Origin: Saccoglossus kowalevskii
Lineage: Eukaryota > Hemichordata > Enteropneusta > Harrimaniidae
Direction of reading: 5' to 3'
NCBI RefSeq assembly: GCF_000003605.2
Contig: NW_003113470.1
Location: forward strand, 188,017 to 205,336
Length of the DNA stretch: 17,320 nucleotides
Numbering within the stretch: position 1 is the stretch's first letter; each line of letters opens with the position of its first letter. A program made the translations under genes and the position numbers. This document shows positions 1 to 9,806 of this stretch, piece by piece. The notes under the pieces were generated by a model. That model made no database searches. It saw nothing but the letters and a program-made list of their open reading frames with translations, and was not told the origin of the DNA.

Positions 1-290
1 AGGCTCTAGAAAAATCAACATAATCTTTGCTGTCTGTTATTACTTTTTGACACGAAAGGAAAATCTGTGTATTTTGGCAGAATGCCAAGCTTTTATTATT
101 CTGCTGATGCTTGGCTATTCTATATGATGTTTTGTAATTGATCCTTTCGTCTGAAACGGGATTAAAAAATTTCCTCTATGATGATCTTTGTGTTTCTCGC
201 ATCATTTCCTGAAATGTTTATTTTACAAAATCACAAACCTTCAATTAGATTGTCTGATCTTCGCTGTTGTATCTTTCGTTTATCTGTTTC

Positions 291-304
291 TTTTTTTTTT
301 TTTT
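291..304. repeat. T14 homopolymer run
   Basis: Fourteen consecutive T residues follow a C at 290. No target-site duplication or retrotransposon body is recognisable beside the run, so I treat it as a simple repeat rather than the tail of an inserted retroelement. Confidence 0.8.
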
Positions 305-495
305 AATTTTTGCTGACTGAAATTGTTATTCCCTTGGGTTGGAGAACTGGAACCATCAGACTGACAACACACCTTGGCTCATCACATCTGATAATGACCC
401 CCAGTTGTCTCATTTTACCCATTAGCTTCATTATCATCAGACTTTCCAATCAGAGTTGAAATTGAGGATAATTATCTCGTGAAGTGGAACGATAT

Positions 496-503
496 ATGCA
501 AAT
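496..503 (+). promoter_or_regulatory. Perfect POU octamer motif ATGCAAAT
   Basis: This is an exact match to the octamer bound by POU-domain (Oct) proteins. Four more exact matches occur in the window, on either strand, at 2444-2451, 3365-3372 (minus), 8441-8448 and 11252-11259. About one would be expected at this base composition by my rough estimate. The match is seen directly. Any regulatory role is inference, since an 8-mer is weak evidence alone. Confidence 0.25.
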
Positions 504-1062
504 CCATTATCAGCGTCTAGGCATGAAATTCATCGTATAACAATTTTGTTTTGCTGACAACACATTTCAAAGTCAGTAATAGAAAAGGAAGCCTTTTAGT
601 CAAAAGAGAAATTGGTTGTCAGGTTCAGACATTTCTTAGAAATTCTTGTTGCTATGGAATGAAATTCTTCTCCAATTTATAAATTTTGTTCTAATATTAG
701 GGCAATTGTGATTAGAATTTATCAGCAATTATGTAATGAGTTTCATTTTCATTATTTAAATTGTCTTTTTTTCCATGTGTGAATATTACTAGTCATTTGA
801 TTTCCAATCTACTGCCATGGTGATGCATAGCCAACTTCTGATTAGCGTATATTTAGGAAATGAACACCGAAATTATGCTTTTGATTTCTTAACAAGTGTC
901 TCTAAGCAACCATTGATGAAAACAGTTTCTTGGAGAAACCATACTCCTAATTTATTATCTTAAATGGCTTGTTGGCCTGGTAACCTTAATGTCTTGTGAA
1001 AAAAGGCAGATGTTATATAATCACGGGTTTCCGGAGATGTGATGCCAATACTAAATATTTTG

Positions 1063-1211
1063 TACCGTAAAATCTCTGTTGGAAGCTGCACCCATTCTTT
1101 TTGAACAATCGAAAACCATAATCACCATTTCTCATATGTGTAGGAGCTTTAATAGAAGCCACATCACCTCTGTTGCATTGTATCATTTAATCTCTTCACC
1201 AACAGCTTCTA
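1063..1211 (+). mobile_element. MITE-like element, family 2, copy A (right end decayed)
   Basis: The left border is TA (1063-1064) followed by CCGTAAAATCTCTGTTGGAA and then GCTG. This matches 20 of 24 positions of the inverted right end of copy B (5611-5634), so it is a terminal inverted repeat. Positions 1080-1152 align without gaps to 5484-5556 with 52 of 73 identical bases. Similarity continues to about 1180, and a collinear CAGCTTCTA (1203-1211) matches 5609-5617. A second TAGAAGCCAC (1153-1162) lies exactly 73 bases after the first, as in copy B. The right terminal repeat should end near 1228 but is not recognisable. No transposase is encoded, so it is non-autonomous. The divergence indicates an old insertion. 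Confidence 0.72.
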
Positions 1212-2179
1212 TTTCATCACAAAATACTCTTGCTTATAGTCTGCAAATAAATAGCAAAATCTTTTTGGCTCCAAAATTAGGGTTCATTTCCTCAACTATT
1301 GAAGAATATAAGAAAAAAGTTCAGACAATTTGGGCAAGGTAGTCTGGTGGTGAAAAGCTTCATAGTGTTACTCCATTTGTCATTTGATAAAAGTGACCTA
1401 GCAACATTTATAAAACTCCATCATTGTCTGTCAAAGAATAAAATATTACTTTTGTAGCCTTTGTCCAATTCTGTCTGTTTGTCCCAAAATATTGATTGGT
1501 GCAACATACCAAGAATATCAGTAGAAGCAGCAGGTGCTGTTCCATTCATAATTTGTGACTGTTCATTGTTTTCAATAACACATACTTAAAATCTGTCCGC
1601 GTTATAGGAACATTTTGCTTTAAGCTTAGATTAAACCTTATCCCAGAAGATTTAGGATTAAAATTACAATGGGAAACTAAAGGTAGATTAAAAGAGTAGA
1701 TAGTATCCCATAATTCCCAGTTTCAACCACTTGAGACTACAATCTTCTCATTTTATTTTCGTCACCCAGTTAATACTTTCACTATCATTGATTTCAAAAT
1801 TATTCAGTGAGTAATATTTTTATTTTTTTGTGGTCAGCACCCTTAACATTAGAATGTGTTTATCATACATGGAACTTTGCTGTCAAATTACTCTATATGG
1901 AATTCAGCCGTTGAATCACTCTATATGCTAAATAGACATGTGTAGTTTGTTTTGAAGTTTTGCATTTTAATTTCTATTCTATTTTTGGTTTGCTGTATTT
2001 GAGCTTTTCTCTCCCATGTGTTGATATTTTTATGATTTTCTGGCTCATACTACTTTGAAATTTCTTTTCTGTATTTGCCTCATGGGAAATTACTATGAAT
2101 GTTGATCGTTCTAGTTTAGTTTTAACCCATAACTGTATAACTGTACAGAACCAAAATGGCCACCGCTGTATAATTGTAA

Positions 2180-2195
2180 GCAATGCATCCTGGGA
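2180..2195 (-). promoter_or_regulatory. ZNF143/Staf-like site
   Basis: The + strand reads GCAATGCATCCTGGGA. On the minus strand this is TCCCAGGATGCATTGC, close to the core of the ZNF143/THAP11 (SBS) motif, TCCCAG-M-ATGC-M-NY-GC, with one departure. Similar strings occur at 6489-6503 and 9791-9806. The resemblance is visible in the sequence and the family motif is established for animals. Binding here is untested inference, and the flanking ACTACA part of the motif is missing. Confidence 0.3.
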
Positions 2196-2593
2196 TATAT
2201 GGAGATACTAGTCATCTATCTTATACCATTAAACTTTTCAATATCAGACATTCTTGCCCAATTTTTCTGCACTTTTTTCTTATATTTCTGGAAATGAACC
2301 TTGAATTAGGAGCCAACAGACAAAACTTTAGTAAATTTTCAGTTTTTACTCAAAAAAATTTGTATATTTTTGTCAGACAATAAACACGACTATTTGTTAC
2401 TTTGTGATGAAAAGAGGGAACTGGTGGTGAAAAGATTAAAGTTATGCAAATTTCTGAGCAATAAACTCTGCTTGACTCGTCTTTGTATTTATTGCACGAT
2501 CAAATTTGTAGGCATACGTGTAGTCTCAGCATCTGTATTTTCTGATTTAAACGATTTTTACCAAAACCAGTAATAGTAGAAGTAGAAAAAAAA

Positions 2594-2603
2594 CAAGATG
2601 GCG
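2594..2603 (+). promoter_or_regulatory. YY1-like site CAAGATGGCG
   Basis: The string matches the AAGATGGCG core recognised by YY1-type zinc-finger proteins. Such sites often lie just downstream of animal transcription starts, but no gene or first exon is visible nearby, so function is speculative. Confidence 0.2.
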
Positions 2604-3715
2604 CAATCCTAATGAATATGCTGACATCTTAGTCTCGTTTTTCAAATTCCAACTTGTCAACTTTAACGGAAACATTAAGATGAGAATCATCACCCACTTT
2701 ACTGAAACTAAAATAGTGCCTGTAATTGGTACGTTGGGACTGTAACAAACCCCATCACTTTGATCGTACATCATTTGCGATTCTTTGCAGTGAGGCCTTC
2801 TCACTTATCGTCTGCATTTGCCACATTTTAAATTAGATGAATAAGACAGTTCAGCTTAAGTATTAACCTCGATCGCTGCATAGTGAAAGTATATCTGTGA
2901 TTGACAGGGTATATAATACTCAGTTTCAAAGCTGCATGTTGCTTTCAGGTATCGCTATAATGGACAGTGGGTTTAATAAGTACCACTGCTTGTATTAACA
3001 CACACAATGATCTACAGATGACTGCAGTAGTAGTGTTGTACCTATCATGATAGATTATCTCGCCATTGCTTGGCAAATTTTGAGTCGGATTATTTTTATG
3101 ATATGTGCATAGGATTTATTCAAATGCATTTTGTACATGTCTTCATCTTCTTAGTTCTACATTTTCGCCACAAAACTAATTCTTTTTATACGACTGAAGA
3201 TTAAATGTGTATTTATATTCAAAGTCCAAGTTCAATTACTTTTTTTAAGCTAGATTGCTTAAAAGTCTTTTTTAATCCAACAGTACATTAATAGTGTCAT
3301 TTGAACATGAATTATGGCTGGTTATGCTTTTTTGTTGAATAATTTATAAAAGTTTATTTCCCAAATTTGCATTCATAAAATCCAATGTACAGTAACTTGG
3401 ATTTTGCTTTTCATTTAATCTGACTGTGATATAATCTATTCAGTAATGATGGTAGTGACATTCTCTTGATGCCTGCACATGTAGATAAAAAACAAACATT
3501 CAGGTTTCCTGTGATCCAATTAAAAACGCATGTGCACAGATTTTTTTGCTTGCAGGTTTTTGTTAGAATTTTTCAAAAAAAACCCTAAAACAATAAAAAC
3601 TCATTTTATGTAAAATGTGACAAAAATTAACCACAAGCATAATTTTTTTTTGTCTTTAAACTTGTTTGCCTTTTAAAGAAACTGCCACAACCAATCAGAG
3701 TACTCATCAAATCTG

Positions 3716-3737
3716 TTTTTTTTTGGGGGGGGGGGGG
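3716..3737. repeat. T9-G13 homopolymer junction
   Basis: Nine T residues (3716-3724) run straight into thirteen G residues (3725-3737). The G run is the only long G homopolymer in an AT-rich window. A G13 tract can form intermolecular or slipped quadruplex structures and is prone to length error in both replication and sequencing, so the exact count may vary between reads or individuals. Confidence 0.85.
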
Positions 3738-5376
3738 TTAAAACTAAACTAAATTTTAGTCTCGTAGGGATACTTACAAGAATTGATCAACCAAGTAAAA
3801 TTGATTTGATTTGACAAACAAAAGTATCTGATTTGTGATTATGTACAAAAACAAAATACTGAGGTATTTTTGTAGGATGGTTAAGAAAAAATTTCCCTGA
3901 TTTGACATGAAGAGTAAAAATGGTCATAAAATAAAATGATTTTTTCTGTATCTATATTGGTATTGAATAGAATAATAATGGACCACCATATCAATGATAT
4001 AAAAATGACTATAATGCTGATCCATGGTATTGTAAAGTAGTATTTGATATCCATCAAAAATTTCCTAATTTCTTCGCACTGAAAGCCATTTTAGTCTCGG
4101 CCATGGGACCCATTAACCTTTCGTCATTTCTAATGTCTTTCATGTCAGATTTGTCGACTGCTATTGGTTTATAGCATTGTTATCTCGCGTTGCTCATAAA
4201 AAAAGAAGATGGAAGTACCTATTCTGGTCAAGTTGATATGAAACTTGTCACTTCTCTATTGTGACATATTCCCATTTTCCAATGATTTCTGAGATGAACT
4301 CTGTACCAGTACATTAATAGTTCTCTCCTGACGATTCGTTAAAATGCTGTGTGATATATTCTGATAACATCGCACAATTAAGCATTCACACTTTATAAAA
4401 TTCTTATAAATAATTTTCTGCCCATACACTAGTCATGTGATTATTTTTACACGCCAAGCTAATGTTTAATTTCTCTCTTGATGCACGACTCAAATTCAGT
4501 ATCCTTAATTTCAAAACTTAGCGTAGAAATTCTTACGATTTATTGCACACTTGTTTTAGTGGACATTTCTAATACGACCTGAACTATAAATATTTAATTT
4601 TTATTTTAGCGATGATTTAGTACCACTGTAAATTGGCAGTTTTATTGGCGCAATCTGAACTTCACTATAATAGCAGGAATGTGTTCAACTTTCGCCTGAG
4701 TGGACGGCCATTCTCGAACAACCAATCCGATATGCTCCCTTGAGCATGGATTCTTTTTTTTTTTTCATGGTCCAACAGCACTCACTAAGCACTTCCTCTG
4801 TCAGCTTGATGCATTTTTCATGACTTACTACCGGAAGGTTTGCTGGCCTAGCTAGCCCTATCATTCAACCGTCAAACTGAACAAATTATATACCAAACCA
4901 TAAAAATGACATATTAAACAGAGTTGGGTTTTATCAGCTTGTCCACAAATGTCACCAGGACAGATACACATATCTCGGAAGGAATTATATTTGCCAACCA
5001 AGTCAAACACTGTTGTTTTCTCATACTCCGCGTTGATGTCCGGTTTCCATAATGCTCATCTGTAAAGAACTGACAGATGTAGTTTTGATAGTTCCTTTGT
5101 AAGCAGCTGCTTGCTCTGAGTTGTAATAATATAGTTAGGAGATCAAATCAGGAAAACCAATTCAGACTATGTTCCGCATCATATACTGCTGAGACATAGA
5201 GATGATAAATATTCAACTAAGTTTGTGTATCATATCTAGTCACATGACATAATACAGAATTTCACTATTAGTTTTGAAACTACTGACCAGTTTTTGAGCA
5301 TAAAACTATTAAAATATATTATGATTAGTTTTCAACATGTACAGAATTTAAAACATTTATTTATTTTTTTGGGGTT
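3738..5376. other. AT-rich non-coding stretch, no gene seen
   Basis: I see no gene. The stretch includes a T12 run at 4754-4765 and a palindromic E-box-like GTCACATGAC at 5239-5248. Scattered TAGTCTCG-like phrases near 3757 and 4092 are too short to call a repeat. The part around 4690-4860 is slightly less AT-rich but carries no open frame of note. Confidence 0.65.
4754..4765. repeat. T12 homopolymer run
   Basis: Twelve consecutive T residues follow a C at 4753. No element border or duplication is visible around them. Confidence 0.8.
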
Positions 5377-5634
5377 AAGTCAGTTAAAAGGGGTAGAAGT
5401 CGTGTCCCGGATAGAAGCCGTATCCCGGATAGAAGTCGAATCCCGGATAGAAGCCGTATCCTGGATAGAAGCCGAATCCCAGATAGAAGCCACACCCAAT
5501 CTTTTTGAACAAATGAGAACTAAAATTTCACTATTTCTTGTATGTAATTGCTTTAATAGAAGCCACACCCCCTATGTCACACTGCCATTTTATTAGTGTA
5601 AGAAATCACAGCTTCTAATATAGATTTTACAGTA
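5377..5634 (+). mobile_element. MITE-like element, family 2, copy B (left end expanded and decayed)
   Basis: The right border is sharp: ATTTTACAG followed by TA (5633-5634). Read on the minus strand, the last 24 bases match the left end of copy A at 20 of 24 positions. The body at 5484-5556 is collinear with copy A at 1080-1152 (52 of 73 identical), and TAGAAGCCAC recurs 73 bases on, at 5557. The left terminal repeat is replaced by an 18-bp tandem array (5394-5483). Before it, CAGTTAAAAGGGG (5381-5393) may be the remnant of the outer CTGTAAAA end, so the left border at about 5377 is an estimate. Without the extra units the element would be about 170 bp, agreeing with copy A. It encodes no transposase. 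Confidence 0.68.
5394..5497 (+). repeat. 18-bp minisatellite, five units plus a partial sixth
   Basis: Units start at 5394, 5412, 5430, 5448 and 5466, with a partial TAGAAGCCACACCC at 5484. The consensus is TAGAAGYCGWRTCCYRGA. Variation is limited to a few positions, mostly transitions. Most units carry two CpG sites. The unit resembles the inner part of the family-2 terminal repeat: ATCTCTGTTGGAAGCTG of copy A, against ATCCCGGATAGAAGCCG across a unit junction, agrees at 12 of 17 positions. The array therefore appears to have arisen by tandem expansion inside that terminal repeat. The 18-bp period keeps one frame open, which produces spurious open frames on both strands. Confidence 0.92.
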
Positions 5635-6488
5635 GTTGAGATATTGTAAACCATGTTGTAATATGCTATTTTAGCGAAATTGACTCAATTCAGGAATTGA
5701 AAAAGTTCTAATTTAGTTAAGGTGGTAACAACACTTTATTTTGAAATATCAACATCTTGAATTAGTGGAATTATGAATTTATATAGTTAAAATAACATGC
5801 TTGCTGTTTTAGTTTTATAGTAAGTTTGCTTCTAGTGTTGAATGTACTGGTAGTTTAGATATGTGCACTGCTAGTATAGATTTGAATTAATTGTTTCTTA
5901 TCAACTCTATAGCGTTATTTGCTGTACCTTGTGAAAAGCGCATACATGTACAGTTCCACGCATATTTGAATAAAAATTCCTTATCTATACTCGCGTTCGT
6001 AGCCTGAAACTACTTTCTAAATCAACGCAAATTCTTGATTCAGTCAAACATGTGATGGATCTGATGTATGGTTTTTCCTTTAATCTGCACTTTCTCTACG
6101 TGTCCATCATTGCAATCCATGGGGGAAGTTCACTATTTAAATCTGTAATCCCATTATTTACTGACTTAATGCATATGTTGTTGTACAATTCCTCCCTGGG
6201 GCCCAAAATGACATATTTGGTTCTTATGTTAATTCTTGGTCAGGTGAAATTGAGATCTGAGGATTAATAGCTTTTAACTAAAAAACGATTTTGTTCTGTT
6301 TCACCTCTGGATTCCAAGTGCTTATATAGACATTTCTTTTTCACTTGTGTAGCATGTGGTGAAGTAATATAGTTTTGGTGCTCAGCACAACTTGTACCTG
6401 CTGCCTTATTGTATTATGATGGAGATTGATAACAACTTTTAATCCTGTGTGTCAAGTAGAAATGGGAATGCAATTTCCTGATCATTCT

Positions 6489-6503
6489 GATGCATTCTGG
6501 GTA
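6489..6503 (-). promoter_or_regulatory. Partial ZNF143/Staf-like site
   Basis: The + strand GATGCATTCTGGGTA reads TACCCAGAATGCATC on the minus strand. It keeps the CCCAGAATGCA core of the ZNF143/THAP11 motif but departs at both ends. It is the weakest of the three similar strings in the window. Confidence 0.2.
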
Positions 6504-7822
6504 TTTTTTTCTAGTTTTAAGTGCAGTACAGGGTAAATCTTGTAGAAGTATATGTAAACTTTTCCATACATGTCTTACTCATGTCTGCCAGTCTTCTGGC
6601 CAATTAGTACATCTGACATGCTTTCTTCGGCCATCAGCCACATTGATGGTTCTCCAGATAGGTAGGATACTACGTTCAGCCCTGGTGGCTACGAGTTCAA
6701 ACATAATTTGAATACACCTTACACGATTTATTGTACTTCATCACTCTGATACTTACATCATAATTGCCCTGGAAAGCTTGTCAGTGATTTCTCAGTTGAG
6801 TAGTTGCATAGATTAAAACTACTTTTCCTTCAAGTCTCTCTGCCTTCAGGAAGTTTGGTGATTTGTCATCAAAAAGTTCTCTTCAGTCTACATTGGTTGA
6901 AATGTCAGGGGGGGTCATTAAAAGAGGGCTTGTCTTTCACACCGTATTTCACAATCTTCAACCTTTTGTGGTTTCTACTCCTCAAGGATATCATTACTTT
7001 AACAATTTCCGACGTAATATGAAAATTTATTGCAATTCTACTTAATTCTAAGAAAATCTGCCAGATGCTGAGTAAATATATTAAATACTTAAGACTCCCC
7101 TGAGTATGTTTACATTTATTTTTTTGAGGCAATAATTCTTTTTACATCATGACAGGTACTTGTAACGCAATGACATTTGATACCTGCAGAAGCTTTAAGC
7201 AACACATTTTTTCCCAGGAATATTCGAGTGCAACACTGTGTAATTTGTTCATTTTTACAAAAATAGATTTTTTTGTTGCTGTTATTGGTTTTAAATGTTT
7301 TGAAAAATATTGAATGAAAAATGTTTATTGGTATGAAATGTGTCAAAAATTGGCTTTGGCTTTAGAGAATTAAGAAAATTCCTGTTTCTCTTTAATTTAT
7401 GATATATATGAACTATAACACCCTTACTTGTCCTGGCTTTTAACAGTTGTTCATACTGTGTTAACAAACAATGTAAACATATTTATCGCATATCGAACAT
7501 GCCGCATTGTGGCGATGACTGCTATATAAATTAAATCAGTTTGAGGGCAGCATATTGGACTTAACATATTTATAATACATGGCTGCTGTTTGTTCCATTA
7601 CGATTTCATTATGATTAAATTTCTTACACAAACTGTTTCATTTTTGCTGCTAGAAATTTGTTTGATAATTCAAAACTGCTCTTGGGTTTGTTGCATGCAA
7701 TATAACAATAGTCTCCTGATGGTACAATTCCAGTGATTATCAGCATCCCCGTAAACCATTGGCGTTCTATCGCTATTATACCCTCAAGGTGGTATGCTAT
7801 AGAGCGGACTTTATCTGATCTG

Positions 7823-7836
7823 TGCGTCATGACGCA
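7823..7836. promoter_or_regulatory. Perfect 14-bp palindrome TGCGTCATGACGCA
   Basis: The two halves, TGCGTCA and TGACGCA, are exact reverse complements with no spacer. Each half resembles a bZIP (ATF/CREB-type) half site. It lies in a locally CpG-richer patch (about 7760-7925) inside the longest open frame. The palindrome is seen directly. A role as a protein-binding site is inference. Confidence 0.35.
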
Positions 7837-8820
7837 GAGATAATTTAGTTTTTCCATAAGGTGTTGGTAGCCGCTGAGTTCCTTGTGGCTCAACCAGTAT
7901 TTCCTATCCATGCCGAATGCGTTTATATTGAAATATTGTATTTTGCAAAATAACAAACAAATTTGAGATGAAGGGTTATTACTCAGTATTTATTGCAATA
8001 AAAAGGGAAGGAAGTAATTGCAAGTGAAAGTGAGTGATTTGCCAAGATTCAAGTGTCTTAAAAGCACTACATTTCAATGCTAAATCAAAGCACCAAAACT
8101 ATGAATAAATACATAACAATGCATTTTTAAAATGCACAGATAAAAACCCAGCTGTGTTGATGAAATTCCATACTGTGTGCTGTGAATAACTTTATTATAA
8201 ATAAAGCATTCAGTGTTTTTTTTGAATATTTACAATTGCATGTTCAACTCAAGCTAGCCTAATTTCCCTAGAAATGCGTCTCTTGTGAAAACTTCATTAC
8301 TGTTTAACATTCTGTTTGCATTCATGCTAGCTGTCGACTGCTTAGGTATTCAATATTCACAAAGTAAATTGCATTACTCTTAAATAACTCGCTATCTGGC
8401 CATGTCTGTGTAAGGTTTTAATTTCTTTGGAATCAGTGTCATGCAAATTTCTCATCTATCAGGCTATGCTCAGATTAGACCTAATCATTTTTAATCAAAT
8501 TTAATGGCGTTAATTAAAGTTTTGTCTCAACCATCGTTTTGACAGGGATTGACATATTTTCAAATAAAGAAAAATGAGGAGTTTGTGGATGGGACCATTC
8601 TGTCTAAATTCAAACAAATGGCATCACCTTATTTGAGTACAGAAAATTGTTATTTGAAATATTTTTATCCATCTTTGAACAAATATTCAACATAAAGATA
8701 TGTCACATTAATTATTATTAATTTGTCTTTTTATATCATCATGAATTATACTTGGAGTTGTATTTATTACATTCATAGACAGAATTTATTCTTTGTATCA
8801 CCTGGAACTTCATCTCTCTC

Positions 8821-9120
8821 AATCCTCCCTCCTGGACATCTAATCACATCTTCTGTTTATTCCTTATCTTTCTTCATCCCTAATCTTCCGTTACTCCTGC
8901 TTCCTACTTCTCTGACACCATGTTTCGTCTCTCATCATCCTTTTTTTCCCATCATGCTTTTCTCATCACATCACATTCCTCCTCGTATTTTTATCATCTC
9001 TCCCCTCTAGATCAACATCATACTTCTTTCTATCCATCTTCAGTCATAATCATTCCTCCTCCACTTTTCTATCACTATAATATCTTCCTCCCTCCCCACT
9101 ATCAGCTCGCTTTTCTTTTT
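8821..9120 (+). repeat. Pyrimidine-rich, G-depleted low-complexity tract
   Basis: Only 14 of the 300 + strand bases are G, while C and T dominate. The tract is built from CTCC, TCATC and TTCTTCC-like words without one fixed period. The bias stops abruptly near 9121, where GATATAGTTTGGATGTG begins. The absence of TGA and TAG words leaves open frames of up to 95 codons, which are composition artefacts rather than genes. It may be an old degraded CT-type microsatellite or cryptically simple DNA. If it is transcribed from the + strand, it would be a long polypyrimidine tract. Confidence 0.75.
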
Positions 9121-9466
9121 GATATAGTTTGGATGTGTGCCAAATCACATACCATTAGATAGTCATCATGTTAATCTCGTGGCTCTCTGCCAATATCCCT
9201 CTCGAGATAAGACCATTCTGACAAGTTGTAAATTCTGAAGGAATACATTTAAACACATATCGTTAATTCATTTCTATGTTCAAGGTTAAAATGAAAACTC
9301 TTACTGAGCAGTCTGTTTTATCTTCCCTTGTTTTGACTTTTATTTTAATTTGTTTTTTCATTGATTCCTAAAATGTAATGAAATATTTGCCATGGGAGTA
9401 GAATTCTGTATTTTTGTAATTGTATGAACAGCTGACGTTGTGTTGCAGCAGCATCCATGGCACTGG

Positions 9467-9478
9467 AACCACGTGGTT
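9467..9478. promoter_or_regulatory. 12-bp palindrome with CACGTG E-box
   Basis: AACCACGTGGTT is its own reverse complement and is centred on CACGTG, the E-box bound by bHLH proteins such as the MYC/MAX, USF and CLOCK classes. Neighbouring CAGCTG and TGACGCA motifs lie within 40 bases. Function is inferred only from motif identity. Confidence 0.3.
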
Positions 9479-9790
9479 GCCTGTAATAGTCAGTGACGCA
9501 TGGCTGATGACAATGCATTGGCATAGTACTGCATATCGATGTTGAACAATTGACAGCAACAGTTATTCCATTCTATAAAGTTTTTTTCCCTTAAAGGAGT
9601 TTTGTATCAATATTATCACTGCTTTCATGTCATTTAAAAATACAGAAATTATAACAAAATTAGGGTCACCTGACAATTTTCCAAGAAACACAAGTTTGAA
9701 ATGTCAACTTTGGTATGTCTTATCTCAAAATTTTGCTTGGTGAAAAAATGAGTTTCCAGTGTTAATATTATCTTACTTTGGGAAGTTCTA

Positions 9791-9806
9791 TCCCATAATG
9801 CACTGC
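9791..9806 (+). promoter_or_regulatory. ZNF143/Staf-like site
   Basis: TCCCATAATGCACTGC matches the ZNF143/THAP11 core (TCCCAG-M-ATGC-M-NY-GC) with a single substitution, T for the G of CCCAG. The upstream ACTACA extension is not present. It is the best of three similar strings in the window. No transcription unit is visible beside it. Confidence 0.3.

Larger units (their letters stand above)
1..1062. other. AT-rich non-coding stretch, no gene seen
   Basis: I see no open frame with protein-like content and no RNA gene. The stretch holds a T14 run at 291-304 and a perfect POU octamer ATGCAAAT at 496-503. It also has a GTTGCTA motif at 648-654. Nothing else repeats or folds obviously by eye. 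It ends where the first family-2 transposon begins. Confidence 0.7.
1212..3715. other. AT-rich non-coding stretch, no gene seen
   Basis: No coding gene is supported. Several short open frames here are chance-sized and AT-driven. The stretch holds a ZNF143-like site (2180-2195), a YY1-like CAAGATGGCG (2594-2603) and two octamers (2444-2451; 3365-3372 on the minus strand). Small TAG-type runs occur near 2573-2587. A 15-base string at 3281-3295 recurs at 4307-4321, which chance can explain. I see no transposon borders. Confidence 0.65.
5635..8820. other. AT-rich non-coding stretch, no gene seen
   Basis: No gene is supported. The stretch contains a ZNF143-like string at 6489-6503 and a perfect 14-bp palindrome at 7823-7836. 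The longest open frame of the window is on the minus strand at 7624-7956. An octamer lies at 8441-8448, and a GATTAG-AC-CTAATC near-palindrome lies near 8472. Short frames at 6052-6267, 6490-6711 and 6804-7132 show no domain, no consistent splice signals and no recognisable family. Confidence 0.6.

Noticed and set aside
1079-1342. An 87-codon open frame
   Set aside because: It starts inside the family-2 terminal repeat at a non-ATG codon and has no protein-like features.
3281-4321. Exact 15-base match CAGTACATTAATAGT at 3281-3295 and 4307-4321
   Set aside because: The flanks do not align, and one or two such matches are expected by chance in AT-rich DNA of this length.
4541-4560. TATTGCACACTTG, resembling the start of miR-92
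   Set aside because: It has two extra bases after the seed, diverges afterwards, and no complementary arm forms a precursor hairpin.
291-4765. T14 and T12 runs considered as retrotransposon tails on the minus strand
   Set aside because: There is no target-site duplication, no reverse transcriptase remnant and no SINE body next to either run.
5294-5596. Open frames on both strands across the 5394 array that translate into repeated SRIEA-like units
   Set aside because: They exist because the 18-bp period is a multiple of three and lacks stops. They lie inside a transposon with no coding history visible.
6687-6705. GTGGCTACGAGTTCAAAC, which might be the head of a tRNA-derived SINE
   Set aside because: The match to A and B boxes is poor, and no second copy or tail is visible in the window.
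8723-9162. Two overlapping open frames of 95 and 80 codons
   Set aside because: The G-poor tract lacks TAG and TGA words, so frames stay open by composition. The peptides are low-complexity Ser/Pro/His/Leu mixtures.
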